Shown here piece by piece: positions 31,175 to 37,941 of a stretch of DNA of 64,000 nt; the stretch's first letter is position 1; each line of letters begins with the position of its first letter. This DNA comes from a virus, in the IMG/VR virus record IMGVR_UViG_3300042691_025071, positions 144,498 through 208,497 of that record, one strand, 5' to 3'. The notes beneath the pieces are model-generated. The model searched no databases. It was given only the letters and a program-made list of their open reading frames with translations, and was not told the DNA's origin. A program made the position numbers and the translations under genes.

Positions 31175-31203
31175 ACCCCTCAATGTAGAAACATAAGGGG
31201 GTT
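31175..31203 (-). terminator. Extra terminator-like hairpin
   Basis: AACCCCTCAATGT/ACATAAGGGGGTT, lying between a TACCTTTG box (31234-31241) and the next promoter. Confidence 0.62.
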
Positions 31204-31301
31204 ATTAATCCAATATCCTGTGAAAAACCAAAACAAAGGTAATACATTTTTTTTAATTAGTCAAGTTTTTCCTGAAGACTGGTGCTCTGGTCTTCCACTT
31301 T

Positions 31302-31335
31302 TTTTATGGCGAGTGTAATACGATCAGCCACAGAA
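31302..31335. promoter_or_regulatory. Intergenic dyad
   Basis: TTTTATGGC/GCCACAGAA; 160 bp from the next -33 box, an outlier, with an extra terminator between. Confidence 0.58.
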
Positions 31336-31391
31336 ATTCCCTGATCTGCTCACCGTCCCAACACATCTTGTTGTAATACCCCAAAAACAAA

Positions 31392-31419
31392 AACCCCCAA
31401 TGTAGAAACATCGGGGGTT
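31392..31419 (-). terminator. Terminator of the 32065 operon
   Basis: AACCCCC-AATGT and ACAT-CGGGGGTT pair. Confidence 0.72.
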
Positions 31420-31439
31420 ATTTTATTTATGACAAAAAA

Positions 31440-31985
31440 CTATTGTGTAAGGTACAACCTATTATTATTGTAATACCCTATCGGGTTAGTTTCGGAAAAT
31501 TTACCATATTCCTTTGTAACTTTTTTGTGAATTACCGAAACATTGTCATTGATATACTTTGAGAGAATGTTTGAGAATGTATCATTACTTTCCGTTACAA
31601 TATCTTGTGGAGAGGGTACACCACAATACTCACTTTCTCCGACTTCGGAAATAAACATACCACTGAAAAACCCTTTGAGGTTATGTTTACGAACAAACTT
31701 GTCCGCGTTACACCATATAAAGATATTTTCAGTTTTCTCACTCAACACATCAACAAAGGTTTCGTCAATGATAAACCCCCAACTACTTTTGAATTGACCT
31801 ACGGACATCAACCCATTGGGAGTTCCGTGTCCACACATAATAACCCTATCAAAGTCCTTTATCATTTCCCTAACTTCATCTTTTGAGTACCCACCACTAA
31901 TAACAACCTTATCGGGTATGTTTTGGTAAAATACACTTAAAAAATCAGTCGTTCTGTCTTTCGGGTGAATAATTAAAGTTTTCAT
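31440..31985 (-). CDS. Possible clan CD (caspase/CHAT-like) cysteine peptidase, 181 aa
   Basis: A hydrophobic strand ends in GHG (RVIMCGHGTPNGL, His53), and ~40 residues later another strand ends in Cys (IFIWCNADKF, Cys92). This H-then-C arrangement at strand ends is the core of caspase, gingipain and CHAT peptidases. GMFISEVGESEYCGVP follows. No overall family match is recognised, so the assignment is inference. Co-transcribed with a 25-aa hydrophobic peptide (31988). Confidence 0.58.
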   Translation of the reverse strand: MKTLIIHPKDRTTDFLSVFYQNIPDKVVISGGYSKDEVREMIKDFDRVIMCGHGTPNGLMSVGQFKSSWGFIIDETFVDVLSEKTENIFIWCNADKFVRKHNLKGFFSGMFISEVGESEYCGVPSPQDIVTESNDTFSNILSKYINDNVSVIHKKVTKEYGKFSETNPIGYYNNNRLYLTQ

Positions 31986-31987
31986 AA

Positions 31988-32065
31988 TTAATGTTTGAAG
32001 AATGTTTTAATTAAAACATACATAACCAATATAATCGGAAATATGTAAGGTTTTAGTTTCTTCAT
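31988..32065 (-). CDS. Hydrophobic micro-protein, 25 aa
   Basis: ATG at 32065 starts only 4 nt past the -7 box (32070), so the mRNA would be nearly leaderless. Encodes a single hydrophobic helix (PYIFPIILVMYVLIK). Stop 2 nt before the peptidase-like gene. Confidence 0.55.
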   Translation of the reverse strand: MKKLKPYIFPIILVMYVLIKTFFKH

Positions 32066-32069
32066 AACA

Positions 32070-32101
32070 CAAATATACAACTTATACACCCCTATTCCAA
32101 A
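32070..32101 (-). promoter_or_regulatory. Promoter for the 32065 operon
   Basis: TATATTTG (32070-32077), 19-bp gap, TTTGG (32097-32101). Confidence 0.77.
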
Positions 32102-32165
32102 TTTATTTTGTTAAAAACTATTAACAAATTTTATTTTCTGAAGGAGCATCCTTCCATCCAGAAAT

Positions 32166-32199
32166 TTCCGTGGCGTCCATAAACCGATCCGCCAGATAA
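32166..32199. promoter_or_regulatory. Intergenic dyad
   Basis: TTCCGTGGC/GCCAGATAA, arms partly diverged; 65 bp from the -33 box. Confidence 0.6.
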
Positions 32200-32246
32200 A
32201 TTCCCCGATGGAGCTGTCTGTGAAGGTGAGTTCGGGGAAACAAAAA

Positions 32247-32270
32247 CCCCCAATGTAAAAACATCGGGGG
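32247..32270 (-). terminator. Terminator of the 32636 gene
   Basis: CCCCCAATGT/ACATCGGGGG, loop AAAA. Confidence 0.78.
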
Positions 32271-32294
32271 TAAATATGAAACGATAATCCAAAA

Positions 32295-32636
32295 TTAATT
32301 CAATGATGATACTCTTTCCATTTCATCGTGTTTCTTAACATTAATTCTCATATCCTTTAAGAATTTAGTATAACTATACTTTGTCTGTTCCATTCTTTCA
32401 AGGAGTTCCAATTTTTCCTCACGAGTTTCCCCTTGTTCCCAACCCATAATGTCAAGGACAATTCCGTTTCTTTTGTTACTCAAAGAGTTACACATAATAT
32501 CCTCAATCGGTTCAAGACCATCTTCTTTCTTTTTCATAAAAAGAGTAGTCATAAGGGTATCAACCATTAATAATGCTTTTTCTTTTTCGTTGAGTTCATC
32601 AACATTTTTTCCGTAGTGTGTGATTACAAAGTTCAT
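32295..32636 (-). CDS. Hypothetical helical protein, 113 aa
   Basis: All-helical, charged (ELNEKEKALLMVDTLMTTLFMKKK). A SLSNKRNGIVLDIMGWEQGETREEKL segment is conserved-looking. Own promoter at 32668. No family assigned. Confidence 0.62.
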   Translation of the reverse strand: MNFVITHYGKNVDELNEKEKALLMVDTLMTTLFMKKKEDGLEPIEDIMCNSLSNKRNGIVLDIMGWEQGETREEKLELLERMEQTKYSYTKFLKDMRINVKKHDEMERVSSLN

Positions 32637-32667
32637 TTGTTTTTAATTTTAATTGTTTAACAATACA

Positions 32668-32699
32668 CAAATATACACGATATAAACTTTCATTCCAAA
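32668..32699 (-). promoter_or_regulatory. Promoter for the 32636 gene
   Basis: TATATTTG (32668-32675), 19-bp gap, TTTGG (32695-32699). Confidence 0.76.
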
Positions 32700-32719
32700 T
32701 TTATTTTGTTAAAGATTAG

Positions 32720-32944
32720 TTAATCATCATCAATCATATCGTATTTGAAGTCAACTTTTTCAAATATACTTATCATATCATCATACACACTTGGTTTGTC
32801 AACCTCTTTGAAATCTTCGTCAAATACAATAATTGAGGAAGGTTCACAAGTAACCTTATTATCATCTTTTTGAATAAGGACATTGTAGTTAGTATCATTA
32901 ATTGTAACTGAATACCAATTACCAATTCTTTGTAAGTTTGTCAT
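32720..32944 (-). CDS. Hypothetical acidic protein, 74 aa
   Basis: Strand-rich (WYSVTINDTNYNVLIQKDDNKVTCEPSSIIVFDEDF), ending in an Asp tail. ATG at 32944 in a GTATGAC context. Promoter at 32974 preceded by a dyad 65 bp upstream. Confidence 0.62.
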   Translation of the reverse strand: MTNLQRIGNWYSVTINDTNYNVLIQKDDNKVTCEPSSIIVFDEDFKEVDKPSVYDDMISIFEKVDFKYDMIDDD

Positions 32945-32973
32945 ACGTTTAGTTTTAATTGTTTAACAATACA

Positions 32974-33005
32974 CGAATATACAACATATACAATTCCACT
33001 CCAAA
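32974..33005 (-). promoter_or_regulatory. Promoter for the 32944 gene
   Basis: TATATTCG (32974-32981), 19-bp gap, TTTGG (33001-33005); one base off in the -7 box. Confidence 0.68.
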
Positions 33006-33069
33006 TTTATTTTTGTTAAAAAGTGTTAAAATAAAAATCAGAATCATACCTGTCGTCCTGAAGTGGAAT

Positions 33070-33110
33070 TTTTGTGGCTTCTGTAATACGAATACCGATC
33101 TGCCACGTAA
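33070..33110. promoter_or_regulatory. Intergenic dyad
   Basis: TTTTGTGGC/GCCACGTAA; 65 bp from the -33 box. The palindrome TGATCCGGATCA (33126-33137) follows. Confidence 0.6.
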
Positions 33111-33165
33111 AATCCCGGATGGAGCTGATCCGGATCACATCTTCTTGGGTTTTGGACAAAAAAAA

Positions 33166-33185
33166 TCCCCAACTTTCGTTGAGGA
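33166..33185 (-). terminator. Terminator of the 33625 operon
   Basis: TCCCCAAC/GTTGAGGA with T-run. Confidence 0.68.
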
Positions 33186-33207
33186 CTTTGTTATCAAAGG
33201 TAAGTGA

Positions 33208-33390
33208 TTACCCAATTTCAAAATGAACTATCCTTTTTCCATCCATACAACCAACTCTAAATTCGTTACACCACTTTTCAAAGTCAGTTTGATTGAACTC
33301 CCTTAAAGGATATTGTTTCTTTTCAAATTTCAACTCTCTGAATTTTTGTTGAGGTTTAATACCGAACAAGATAAAAAGTAATTGTTTCAT
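33208..33390 (-). CDS. Small hypothetical protein, 60 aa
   Basis: ATG at 33390 (MKQLLFILFGIKPQQKFREL) is preferred; the longer start at 33444 overlaps the lipoprotein gene. Hydrophobic start, then a charged tail with CxxxxRVGC. May carry a weak signal anchor. Confidence 0.56.
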   Translation of the reverse strand: MKQLLFILFGIKPQQKFRELKFEKKQYPLREFNQTDFEKWCNEFRVGCMDGKRIVHFEIG

Positions 33391-33430
33391 AAAAATTGAT
33401 TTAAGGTTTAACGAAGATAAGAATTTTTTT

Positions 33431-33625
33431 TTAATGAACACCACTACGATACCTACCCGAATTTGGATTGTTTATCCAATTCATTCTTCTTTGATGACTT
33501 CTATCCCTTTCAAATTTTTTGGGAAACCACACACCACAACCATTCCCACCACTTGTTCCGTAATAAGTTGTTCCACAACTTGAAAAGATGATAACCACAA
33601 CGATAAGACCGAGTAACTTTTTCAT
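33431..33625 (-). CDS. Gly/Cys-rich small lipoprotein, paralogue of 34985, 64 aa
   Basis: MKKLLGLIVVVIIFSSC with lipobox SSC (Cys17), then GNGCGVWFPKKFER. The same leader and GCGVWxPxKFE motif recur in the lipoprotein at 34985. The C-terminal tail differs. Promoter at 33656. Confidence 0.72.
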   Translation of the reverse strand: MKKLLGLIVVVIIFSSCGTTYYGTSGGNGCGVWFPKKFERDRSHQRRMNWINNPNSGRYRSGVH

Positions 33626-33655
33626 AATGTATTGTTTTAATTGTTAATGATAGAA

Positions 33656-33687
33656 CAAATATACAACAAATAAATTTATATTCCAAA
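33656..33687 (-). promoter_or_regulatory. Promoter for the 33625 operon
   Basis: TATATTTG (33656-33663), 19-bp gap, TTTGG (33683-33687). Confidence 0.76.
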
Positions 33688-33703
33688 TTTAATTTGTTAA
33701 AAT

Positions 33704-33925
33704 TTATACAACATTCCACCACTTAGGGTTATTCTCATACATTTCAACATACCTATCTATGTTCCCAATGTGGACATTCTCCCAATACTCTTTTGGTATC
33801 TCAATAGTTTTGGTACTATCCCACCACGAACGATTTGTAAAGTTTAAGAAATTCCGAAGTGTCATAAAACCTTTGGGAAGTGAGTTACAATAACACACCA
33901 CCACTTTGATTGTTTCTTTGTTCAT
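33704..33925 (-). CDS. Hypothetical protein, 73 aa
   Basis: ATG at 33925 (MNKETIKVVVCYCNSLPKGFMTLRNFLNF) is set by the promoter at 33949. Trp-rich C-terminus (YVEMYENNPKWWNVV). No family recognised. Confidence 0.6.
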   Translation of the reverse strand: MNKETIKVVVCYCNSLPKGFMTLRNFLNFTNRSWWDSTKTIEIPKEYWENVHIGNIDRYVEMYENNPKWWNVV

Positions 33926-33948
33926 AGTATATGTTTTTAATTGTTTAT

Positions 33949-33981
33949 CAAATATACTATGTAATACCTTATATCTCCAAA
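33949..33981 (-). promoter_or_regulatory. Promoter for the 33925 gene
   Basis: TATATTTG (33949-33956), 20-bp gap, TTTGG (33977-33981). Confidence 0.75.
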
Positions 33982-34049
33982 AAATCTCTGTTAATGTTTT
34001 CATAATGAATTTAACGATGACGAGGAGATGTCTACTGAGATGTTGAAAT

Positions 34050-34090
34050 TTCCGTGGCTCCTGTAATACGAATACCGATCCGCCAGAGAA
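34050..34090. promoter_or_regulatory. Intergenic dyad
   Basis: TTCCGTGGC/GCCAGAGAA; 69 bp from the -33 box; GTAATACGAATACCGATC in the spacer as at 33083. Confidence 0.6.
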
Positions 34091-34143
34091 ATTTTCGGAC
34101 GCGTCTTCTGTCTACGACTCGTGGATAGGTATGGACATAAAAA

Positions 34144-34165
34144 AAGGTAGTCAAATGACTACCTT
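34144..34165 (-). terminator. Terminator of the 34714 gene
   Basis: AAGGTAGTCA/TGACTACCTT 10-bp stem with 2-nt loop, T6 on the - strand. Confidence 0.76.
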
Positions 34166-34186
34166 ATATTTCGGTTGTGTAATACC

Positions 34187-34714
34187 TTATCTACCTACCA
34201 CCACATATTCCGTTCCGTTTAGTGTCATTTCCTCAATGGAAGATACCATAAACGATTGTGGTTTGTGTTTGTTCTCTTGTGGTTGTCTTGAACTCTCCGA
34301 CCTCTTTACCTCATAACTACGGAACAACTCTCTCTCAATACTATCTCCCTCATAGGTAAATTCACTCTTGATGTTACTTGTAGGGAAGATGAAGTATTGA
34401 AGATAGTACCTCTGTAAGTTCTCATTATACTGAACACACTTGGTAATATGTTCTCCGACTGAACATTCTTGACTTTCAAAATTAGGTTCAATACCCTCTT
34501 TCACACAACGAGTGTTTACCATATCCTCATAACTACCACCGATGAAGTAGTTACCTTTTGAGTGTTTGGTAACTTTATCAAAATACGGATTACCACCTTT
34601 ATTCATTCTCACTTTGGTTTTAGATACAATGTGAGTGAATGTAGGTTTGTCAATACTCATTAAGATAATTAACAACTCTCTTTCTGTTACAAATACTCTT
34701 TGTTTCTGTTTCAT
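34187..34714 (-). CDS. Hypothetical protein, paralogue of the + strand gene at 40727, 175 aa
   Basis: Shares VSKTKVRMNKGGNPYFDKV, the VGEHITKCVQYNE segment and the SESSRQPQE...SFxxSSIEExTLxGxxYxVxR ending with the gene at 40727 (+ strand). The two copies are about 6 kb apart on opposite strands. Soluble, function unknown. Promoter at 34738. Confidence 0.72.
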   Translation of the reverse strand: MKQKQRVFVTERELLIILMSIDKPTFTHIVSKTKVRMNKGGNPYFDKVTKHSKGNYFIGGSYEDMVNTRCVKEGIEPNFESQECSVGEHITKCVQYNENLQRYYLQYFIFPTSNIKSEFTYEGDSIERELFRSYEVKRSESSRQPQENKHKPQSFMVSSIEEMTLNGTEYVVVGR

Positions 34715-34737
34715 AAAATTTGTTTTAATTGTTTATA

Positions 34738-34770
34738 CAAATATACAACTTATTACTACCTATTTCCAAA
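34738..34770 (-). promoter_or_regulatory. Promoter for the 34714 gene
   Basis: TATATTTG (34738-34745), 20-bp gap, TTTGG (34766-34770). Confidence 0.76.
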
Positions 34771-34851
34771 TTTTTATTGTTAAAATGTTGTTAAAGGATT
34801 TTGTGTTAAAGTTTTGTTAAAATTTCAGGGACGGGATCTGGATTATTAATT

Positions 34852-34885
34852 TTCTTTGGCTTGTAGGTTGACCTGAGCCAGAGAA
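34852..34885. promoter_or_regulatory. Intergenic dyad
   Basis: TTCTTTGGC/GCCAGAGAA pairs with one G-T wobble; 82 bp from the -33 box. TGATCCGGATCA (34901-34912) follows. Confidence 0.58.
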
Positions 34886-34935
34886 AATCCACGGTCGAGC
34901 TGATCCGGATCACATCTTCTTGTGTTTGAAAAAAA

Positions 34936-34958
34936 AATCCCCGACTATTGTCAGGGAT
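34936..34958 (-). terminator. Terminator of the 35152 gene
   Basis: ATCCCCGAC/GTCAGGGAT, one mismatch, T-run. Confidence 0.68.
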
Positions 34959-34984
34959 TTTTATTGATAGGTTTATTTAGAACA

Positions 34985-35152
34985 CTATCCTCCGAAGTGT
35001 CGATACATTGGATGATTTCGAGTAGGGAACACCTTTGTTTTTTCAAATTTACGAGGATACCATACCCCACAACCTCCACCACCTCCGTTTACATAATGAC
35101 TACAAGAAGAAAATAAAACCACGATAACGATAAGACCAAGTAACTTTTTCAT
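34985..35152 (-). CDS. Gly/Cys-rich small lipoprotein, paralogue of 33431, 55 aa
   Basis: MKKLLGLIVIVVLFSSC lipobox (Cys17), poly-Gly then CGVWYPRKFEK. Nearly the same signal peptide and central motif as the 33431 lipoprotein; tails differ. ATG at 35152, promoter at 35182. Confidence 0.68.
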   Translation of the reverse strand: MKKLLGLIVIVVLFSSCSHYVNGGGGGCGVWYPRKFEKTKVFPTRNHPMYRHFGG

Positions 35153-35181
35153 AATGTTTGTTTTAATTGTTAATGATATAA

Positions 35182-35213
35182 CAAATATACACCATATAAA
35201 TTTTTATTCCAAA
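35182..35213 (-). promoter_or_regulatory. Promoter for the 35152 gene
   Basis: TATATTTG (35182-35189), 19-bp gap, TTTGG (35209-35213). Confidence 0.76.
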
Positions 35214-35278
35214 AATAATTTGTTAAAAATTTGTGAAAGGATTTCCTGAAGGAAAACAGGTGATTCGGATTACCAAAT

Positions 35279-35322
35279 TTCCGTGGCTTGTGAGGTTGAC
35301 CTGAATACGATCAGCCACAAAA
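35279..35322. promoter_or_regulatory. Intergenic dyad
   Basis: TTCCGTGGC/GCCACAAAA; 66 bp from the -33 box. Confidence 0.6.
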
Positions 35323-35370
35323 AATCCCTGAAGACACGGTGAACCACGACTCAAGTTCCTCCAAAAGAAA

Positions 35371-35394
35371 ATCCCCCAACTTTCGTTGAGGGAT
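35371..35394 (-). terminator. Terminator of the 36026 operon
   Basis: ATCCCCCAAC/GTTGAGGGAT, one mismatch. Confidence 0.7.
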
Positions 35395-35421
35395 TTCTTC
35401 ACAATTAAAACCAAACCTAAA

Positions 35422-35550
35422 CTATGACGACAATATCATTATTAACTTGACAATCGTTCCAATCAACCAAATAGTGAAAACACTAAACACCAATATCATT
35501 GTAATACGAAAACCAATTTCTTCAATTTTATTTAGTCTATCTCTGTTCAT
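35422..35550 (-). CDS. Small membrane protein, 42 aa
   Basis: ATG at 35550 overlaps the upstream stop. MNRDRLNKIEEIGFR then a hydrophobic run (MILVFSVFTIWLIGTIVKLIMIL), one or two TM segments. Last gene of a four-gene cassette. Confidence 0.58.
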   Translation of the reverse strand: MNRDRLNKIEEIGFRITMILVFSVFTIWLIGTIVKLIMILSS

Positions 35551-35756
35551 ACTATTTCCGATTTAATGTTTCTTTGATTGATTAACTCATTTATTGTTCC
35601 AAAATCTTCATCAGACAAACTATGAAACCACTCTATATCAACATCGTCAATATGGACATTTTGATTTTTATCATATCCACCATTTAGTAACATTGGATAT
35701 GTGAATAGTGTTTCTGTGTCAATAACACTTCCGACTGAATGTAATTCAAGTATCAT
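35547..35756 (-). CDS. Hypothetical acidic protein, 69 aa
   Basis: MILELHSVGSVIDTETLFTYPMLLNGG, then HIDDVDIEWFHSLSDEDFGTINELI. ATGA overlap with the upstream basic gene and with the downstream gene. Unknown. Confidence 0.6.
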   Translation of the reverse strand: MILELHSVGSVIDTETLFTYPMLLNGGYDKNQNVHIDDVDIEWFHSLSDEDFGTINELINQRNIKSEIV

Positions 35757-35905
35757 ACATAATTGATTTTAAGTTTAACACGACATTTGTTTTTACTTTC
35801 TTTCTTCTTCTTATCTACCACCACACGACTACGGAAACGACCATCGTACATTCCTTGTTGTACTTGTTCCTTTCTTTTAATTGTACTTAAATAATTATTT
35901 TTCAT
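35753..35905 (-). CDS. Small very basic protein, 50 aa
   Basis: ATG at 35905. MKNNYLSTIKRKEQVQQGMYDGRFRSRVVVDKKKK..., a Lys/Arg-rich strand region. Likely nucleic-acid-contacting (inference). Stop overlaps the next start. Confidence 0.58.
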   Translation of the reverse strand: MKNNYLSTIKRKEQVQQGMYDGRFRSRVVVDKKKKESKNKCRVKLKINYV

Positions 35906-35915
35906 ATTTCGTTTT

Positions 35916-36026
35916 TTAGAAATGGAAAACTAATTGATATTTTATTTGAAAGTAAACAAAGGTGAATACCATCATCCAAAATAAAAGTAAAATTTTGTAA
36001 AATCTATTTTCGTATTTCTGTTTCAT
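35916..36026 (-). CDS. Hydrophobic micro-protein, 36 aa
   Basis: ATG at 36026, 4 nt past the -7 box (36031), so nearly leaderless. MKQKYENRFYKILLLFWMMVF... with one TM segment. First gene of the four-gene cassette. Confidence 0.55.
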   Translation of the reverse strand: MKQKYENRFYKILLLFWMMVFTFVYFQIKYQLVFHF

Positions 36027-36030
36027 AACA

Positions 36031-36062
36031 CAAATATAAGGTATTATTTATTATATTCCAAA
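36031..36062 (-). promoter_or_regulatory. Promoter for the 36026 operon
   Basis: TATATTTG (36031-36038), 19-bp gap, TTTGG (36058-36062); no dyad. Confidence 0.75.
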
Positions 36063-36068
36063 TTTATT

Positions 36069-36179
36069 TTAGATTTCACCCGTTAGATAATACTTTAAGG
36101 AGATTACAATAACAAGTGTAATAAAACAGATTATTAATGTTAATCCTTGAATCCATTGGTCAGAATTGTCTTGTTTCAT
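36069..36179 (-). CDS. Small single-TM protein, 36 aa
   Basis: ATG at 36179 following a normal leader from the promoter at 36203. MKQDNSDQWIQG then a hydrophobic helix (LTLIICFITLVIVISL). Stop just before the next promoter. Confidence 0.58.
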   Translation of the reverse strand: MKQDNSDQWIQGLTLIICFITLVIVISLKYYLTGEI

Positions 36180-36202
36180 TGTAGTAGTTTTTAATTGTTT
36201 AA

Positions 36203-36234
36203 CAAATATACATCATTATACTTTATATTCCAAA
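36203..36234 (-). promoter_or_regulatory. Promoter for the 36179 gene
   Basis: TATATTTG (36203-36210), 19-bp gap, TTTGG (36230-36234). Confidence 0.76.
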
Positions 36235-36299
36235 TTTATTTTGTTAAAACTTTGTGAAGATAACCGACAGGCGATTTCCTGATCCGGGTCGTTGGAAAT

Positions 36300-36341
36300 T
36301 TCTTTGGCGTCTAACTTCCTGTAATACGATCAGCCACAGAA
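36300..36341. promoter_or_regulatory. Intergenic dyad
   Basis: TTCTTTGGC/GCCACAGAA; 66 bp from the -33 box. Confidence 0.64.
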
Positions 36342-36391
36342 AATGACATACCGGGAGCATGGTGAACACGGAGTTCTGTGGAGAAACAAAA

Positions 36392-36415
36392 AACCCCAAC
36401 ATTTCTGTTGAGGTT
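36392..36415 (-). terminator. Terminator of the DUF4314 gene
   Basis: AACCCCAAC/GTTGAGGTT, one mismatch, T7. Confidence 0.7.
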
Positions 36416-36439
36416 TGTCTTTATGAGGGAACGAACGGA

Positions 36440-36643
36440 CTACTCTGTGTCAATAATGACGAATTGGTCTTCTTCGGGTATAACCGATAAACTTCTTCCG
36501 TTATCCCATTTGACTTGATATTGATTTAACCCATCAACTCCGATAATTGTACCCATTGTGTTTGGTTCAATAGGTTGAGGGTCATCCATAAAAATCATCA
36601 TAATTCTTTTTCCGATTAGTTCAGTTCTTAATTGTAAATTCAT
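36440..36643 (-). CDS. DUF4314-type protein, 67 aa
   Basis: GKRIMMIFMDDPQPIEPNTMGTIIGVDGLNQYQVKWDNGRSLSVIPEEDQFVII fits the DUF4314 pattern: a small beta-barrel with GKRI, D-P-x, a central GxV/I-GVD and the VKWDNG motif. Role unknown; widespread in phages. Promoter at 36664 without a dyad. Confidence 0.82.
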   Translation of the reverse strand: MNLQLRTELIGKRIMMIFMDDPQPIEPNTMGTIIGVDGLNQYQVKWDNGRSLSVIPEEDQFVIIDTE

Positions 36644-36663
36644 AGTGAGTGGGTTTAGTTAAA

Positions 36664-36695
36664 CAAATATACAACAATAAATATTATATTTCAAA
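36664..36695 (-). promoter_or_regulatory. Promoter for the DUF4314 gene
   Basis: TATATTTG (36664-36671), 20-bp gap, TTTG (36692-36695). Confidence 0.7.
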
Positions 36696-36720
36696 TCTAA
36701 AATGTTAAAAAAAATAAAAA

Positions 36721-36742
36721 ACCCGATGTAAAAACATCGGGT
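36721..36742 (-). terminator. Terminator of the 36897 gene
   Basis: ACCCGATGT/ACATCGGGT, loop AAAA. Confidence 0.78.
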
Positions 36743-36759
36743 TAAAACCAACCATACTA

Positions 36760-36897
36760 CTAATAAGGTTTGTTAATTCTTTTCATCAATCCACCCCAAC
36801 TTTCTTTCCCCTTACAACCATACCCACTTGTTTTACAAGAGGACATTGTTAATGATACAAGAACGATAACTACGATAACTGAATAAATCTTTTTCAT
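36760..36897 (-). CDS. Small lipoprotein, 45 aa
   Basis: MKKIYSVIVVIVLVSLTMSSC lipobox SSC, followed by KTSGYGCKGKESWGGLMKRINKPY. Very short mature part with one extra Cys. Promoter at 36921. Confidence 0.64.
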   Translation of the reverse strand: MKKIYSVIVVIVLVSLTMSSCKTSGYGCKGKESWGGLMKRINKPY

Positions 36898-36920
36898 AAT
36901 GTTTTTTTTAATTATTTATA

Positions 36921-36952
36921 CAAATATACAACATATACATACTTATTCCAAA
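36921..36952 (-). promoter_or_regulatory. Promoter for the 36897 gene
   Basis: TATATTTG (36921-36928), 19-bp gap, TTTGG (36948-36952). Confidence 0.76.
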
Positions 36953-37007
36953 TTTTTTTTGTTAAAATTTTGTGAAGGTGAATTCGGATCACCTTCCATC
37001 CTGAAAT

Positions 37008-37049
37008 TTCTATGGCTTGTCGGTTTCTCTAATAGGATCAGCCACAAAA
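37008..37049. promoter_or_regulatory. Intergenic dyad
   Basis: TTCTATGGC/GCCACAAAA; 56 bp from the -33 box. Confidence 0.58.
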
Positions 37050-37055
37050 AATGTC

Positions 37056-37072
37056 CACCAGCGAATCTGGTG
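37056..37072. repeat. Second intergenic hairpin
   Basis: CACCAG-CGAAT-CTGGTG; the same hairpin recurs at 38429, 39216 and 39825. Confidence 0.68.
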
Positions 37073-37103
37073 AACACGGAGGTCTGTGACTTGACAAAAA
37101 AAA

Positions 37104-37123
37104 TCCCCAACTTTCGTTGAGGA
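37104..37123 (-). terminator. Terminator of the 37492 gene
   Basis: TCCCCAAC/GTTGAGGA. Confidence 0.68.
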
Positions 37124-37150
37124 CTTTTCGTTCACAATTAAAACCAAACA

Positions 37151-37492
37151 CTACTTAATTTTCAATTCGGTGTATCGGTAACCTTGACCAATCATACCCA
37201 AAGCGTCGTGATAAGCCAAAGACATTGCGTGGTGTCTTTCATCTGACGTTTTAGAATTTTTACAACCAAATTGTATCCCCCAAGTTAACATACATTCAAT
37301 ACCATAATCAACATCAAAGTATTGTCGTGTTTTTTCGAGTGAGGGTTTGTGTACTACTTTCTTTTTCCAACTTTCAGGTAAATGTGTCAAATACACAAAA
37401 TACATCATTAAGGCGTTTTGTGTGGGCTTACCATTCTTTGACCAAAAACCTTTCGGAAACATTTTTCCATTACATTCATTTTGTTCTTTCAT
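37151..37492 (-). CDS. Hypothetical protein, 113 aa
   Basis: ATG at 37492 (MKEQNECNGKMFPKGFWSKNGKP) is set by the promoter at 37524. Cys/Trp-rich with KTSDERHHAMSLAYHDALGMIGQG, two His that might bind metal. No family known. Confidence 0.62.
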   Translation of the reverse strand: MKEQNECNGKMFPKGFWSKNGKPTQNALMMYFVYLTHLPESWKKKVVHKPSLEKTRQYFDVDYGIECMLTWGIQFGCKNSKTSDERHHAMSLAYHDALGMIGQGYRYTELKIK

Positions 37493-37523
37493 TTGATATA
37501 AATTTAATTTGTTAGATAATACA

Positions 37524-37555
37524 CAAATATACAACTTATATTTTTTGATTCCAAA
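37524..37555 (-). promoter_or_regulatory. Promoter for the 37492 gene
   Basis: TATATTTG (37524-37531), 19-bp gap, TTTGG (37551-37555). Confidence 0.76.
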
Positions 37556-37601
37556 TTTATTTTTCAAAACCATATTCATACCTGTCGTCCTGGTAAACTT
37601 T

Positions 37602-37643
37602 TTTTATGGCGAGTGGGTTTCTGTAATACGGATCGCCACAGAA
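37602..37643. promoter_or_regulatory. Intergenic dyad
   Basis: TTTTATGGCG/CGCCACAGAA; 47 bp from the -33 box. Confidence 0.6.
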
Positions 37644-37703
37644 AAAGGTGTAATCCCAGCTCGAACCGCGATTCAAGTTTTGTGTAATACCACAAATAAA
37701 AAA

Positions 37704-37723
37704 ACCACCCCTTTCGGAGTGGT
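37704..37723 (-). terminator. Terminator of the 37941 gene
   Basis: ACCACCCC/GGAGTGGT with TTTC loop. Confidence 0.68.
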
Positions 37724-37746
37724 TTCGTTCACAATTAAAACTACAA

Positions 37747-37941
37747 CTATCTTTTAGAAATTCGTTTGTCAAAGTAACATAAGACCACCGATAACACAAC
37801 GGATAAAGACATCATAACCAAGAAAATGTTGTTAATGATTGTTAGGTAGTTATCTTCCAAGTTGTTGAAGTAAAACATAACAACCAACCCAACCATAATT
37901 GTCAAGTGAAAACCGAGAATAGAACTGAAAAACTTTTTCAT
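37747..37941 (-). CDS. Small membrane protein, two TM segments, 64 aa
   Basis: ATG at 37941 (MKKFFSSILGFHLTIM). Two hydrophobic runs (TIMVGLVVMFYF and IFLVMMSLSVVLSVVLCYF), basic C-terminus DKRISKR. Promoter at 37966. Confidence 0.64.
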   Translation of the reverse strand: MKKFFSSILGFHLTIMVGLVVMFYFNNLEDNYLTIINNIFLVMMSLSVVLSVVLCYFDKRISKR

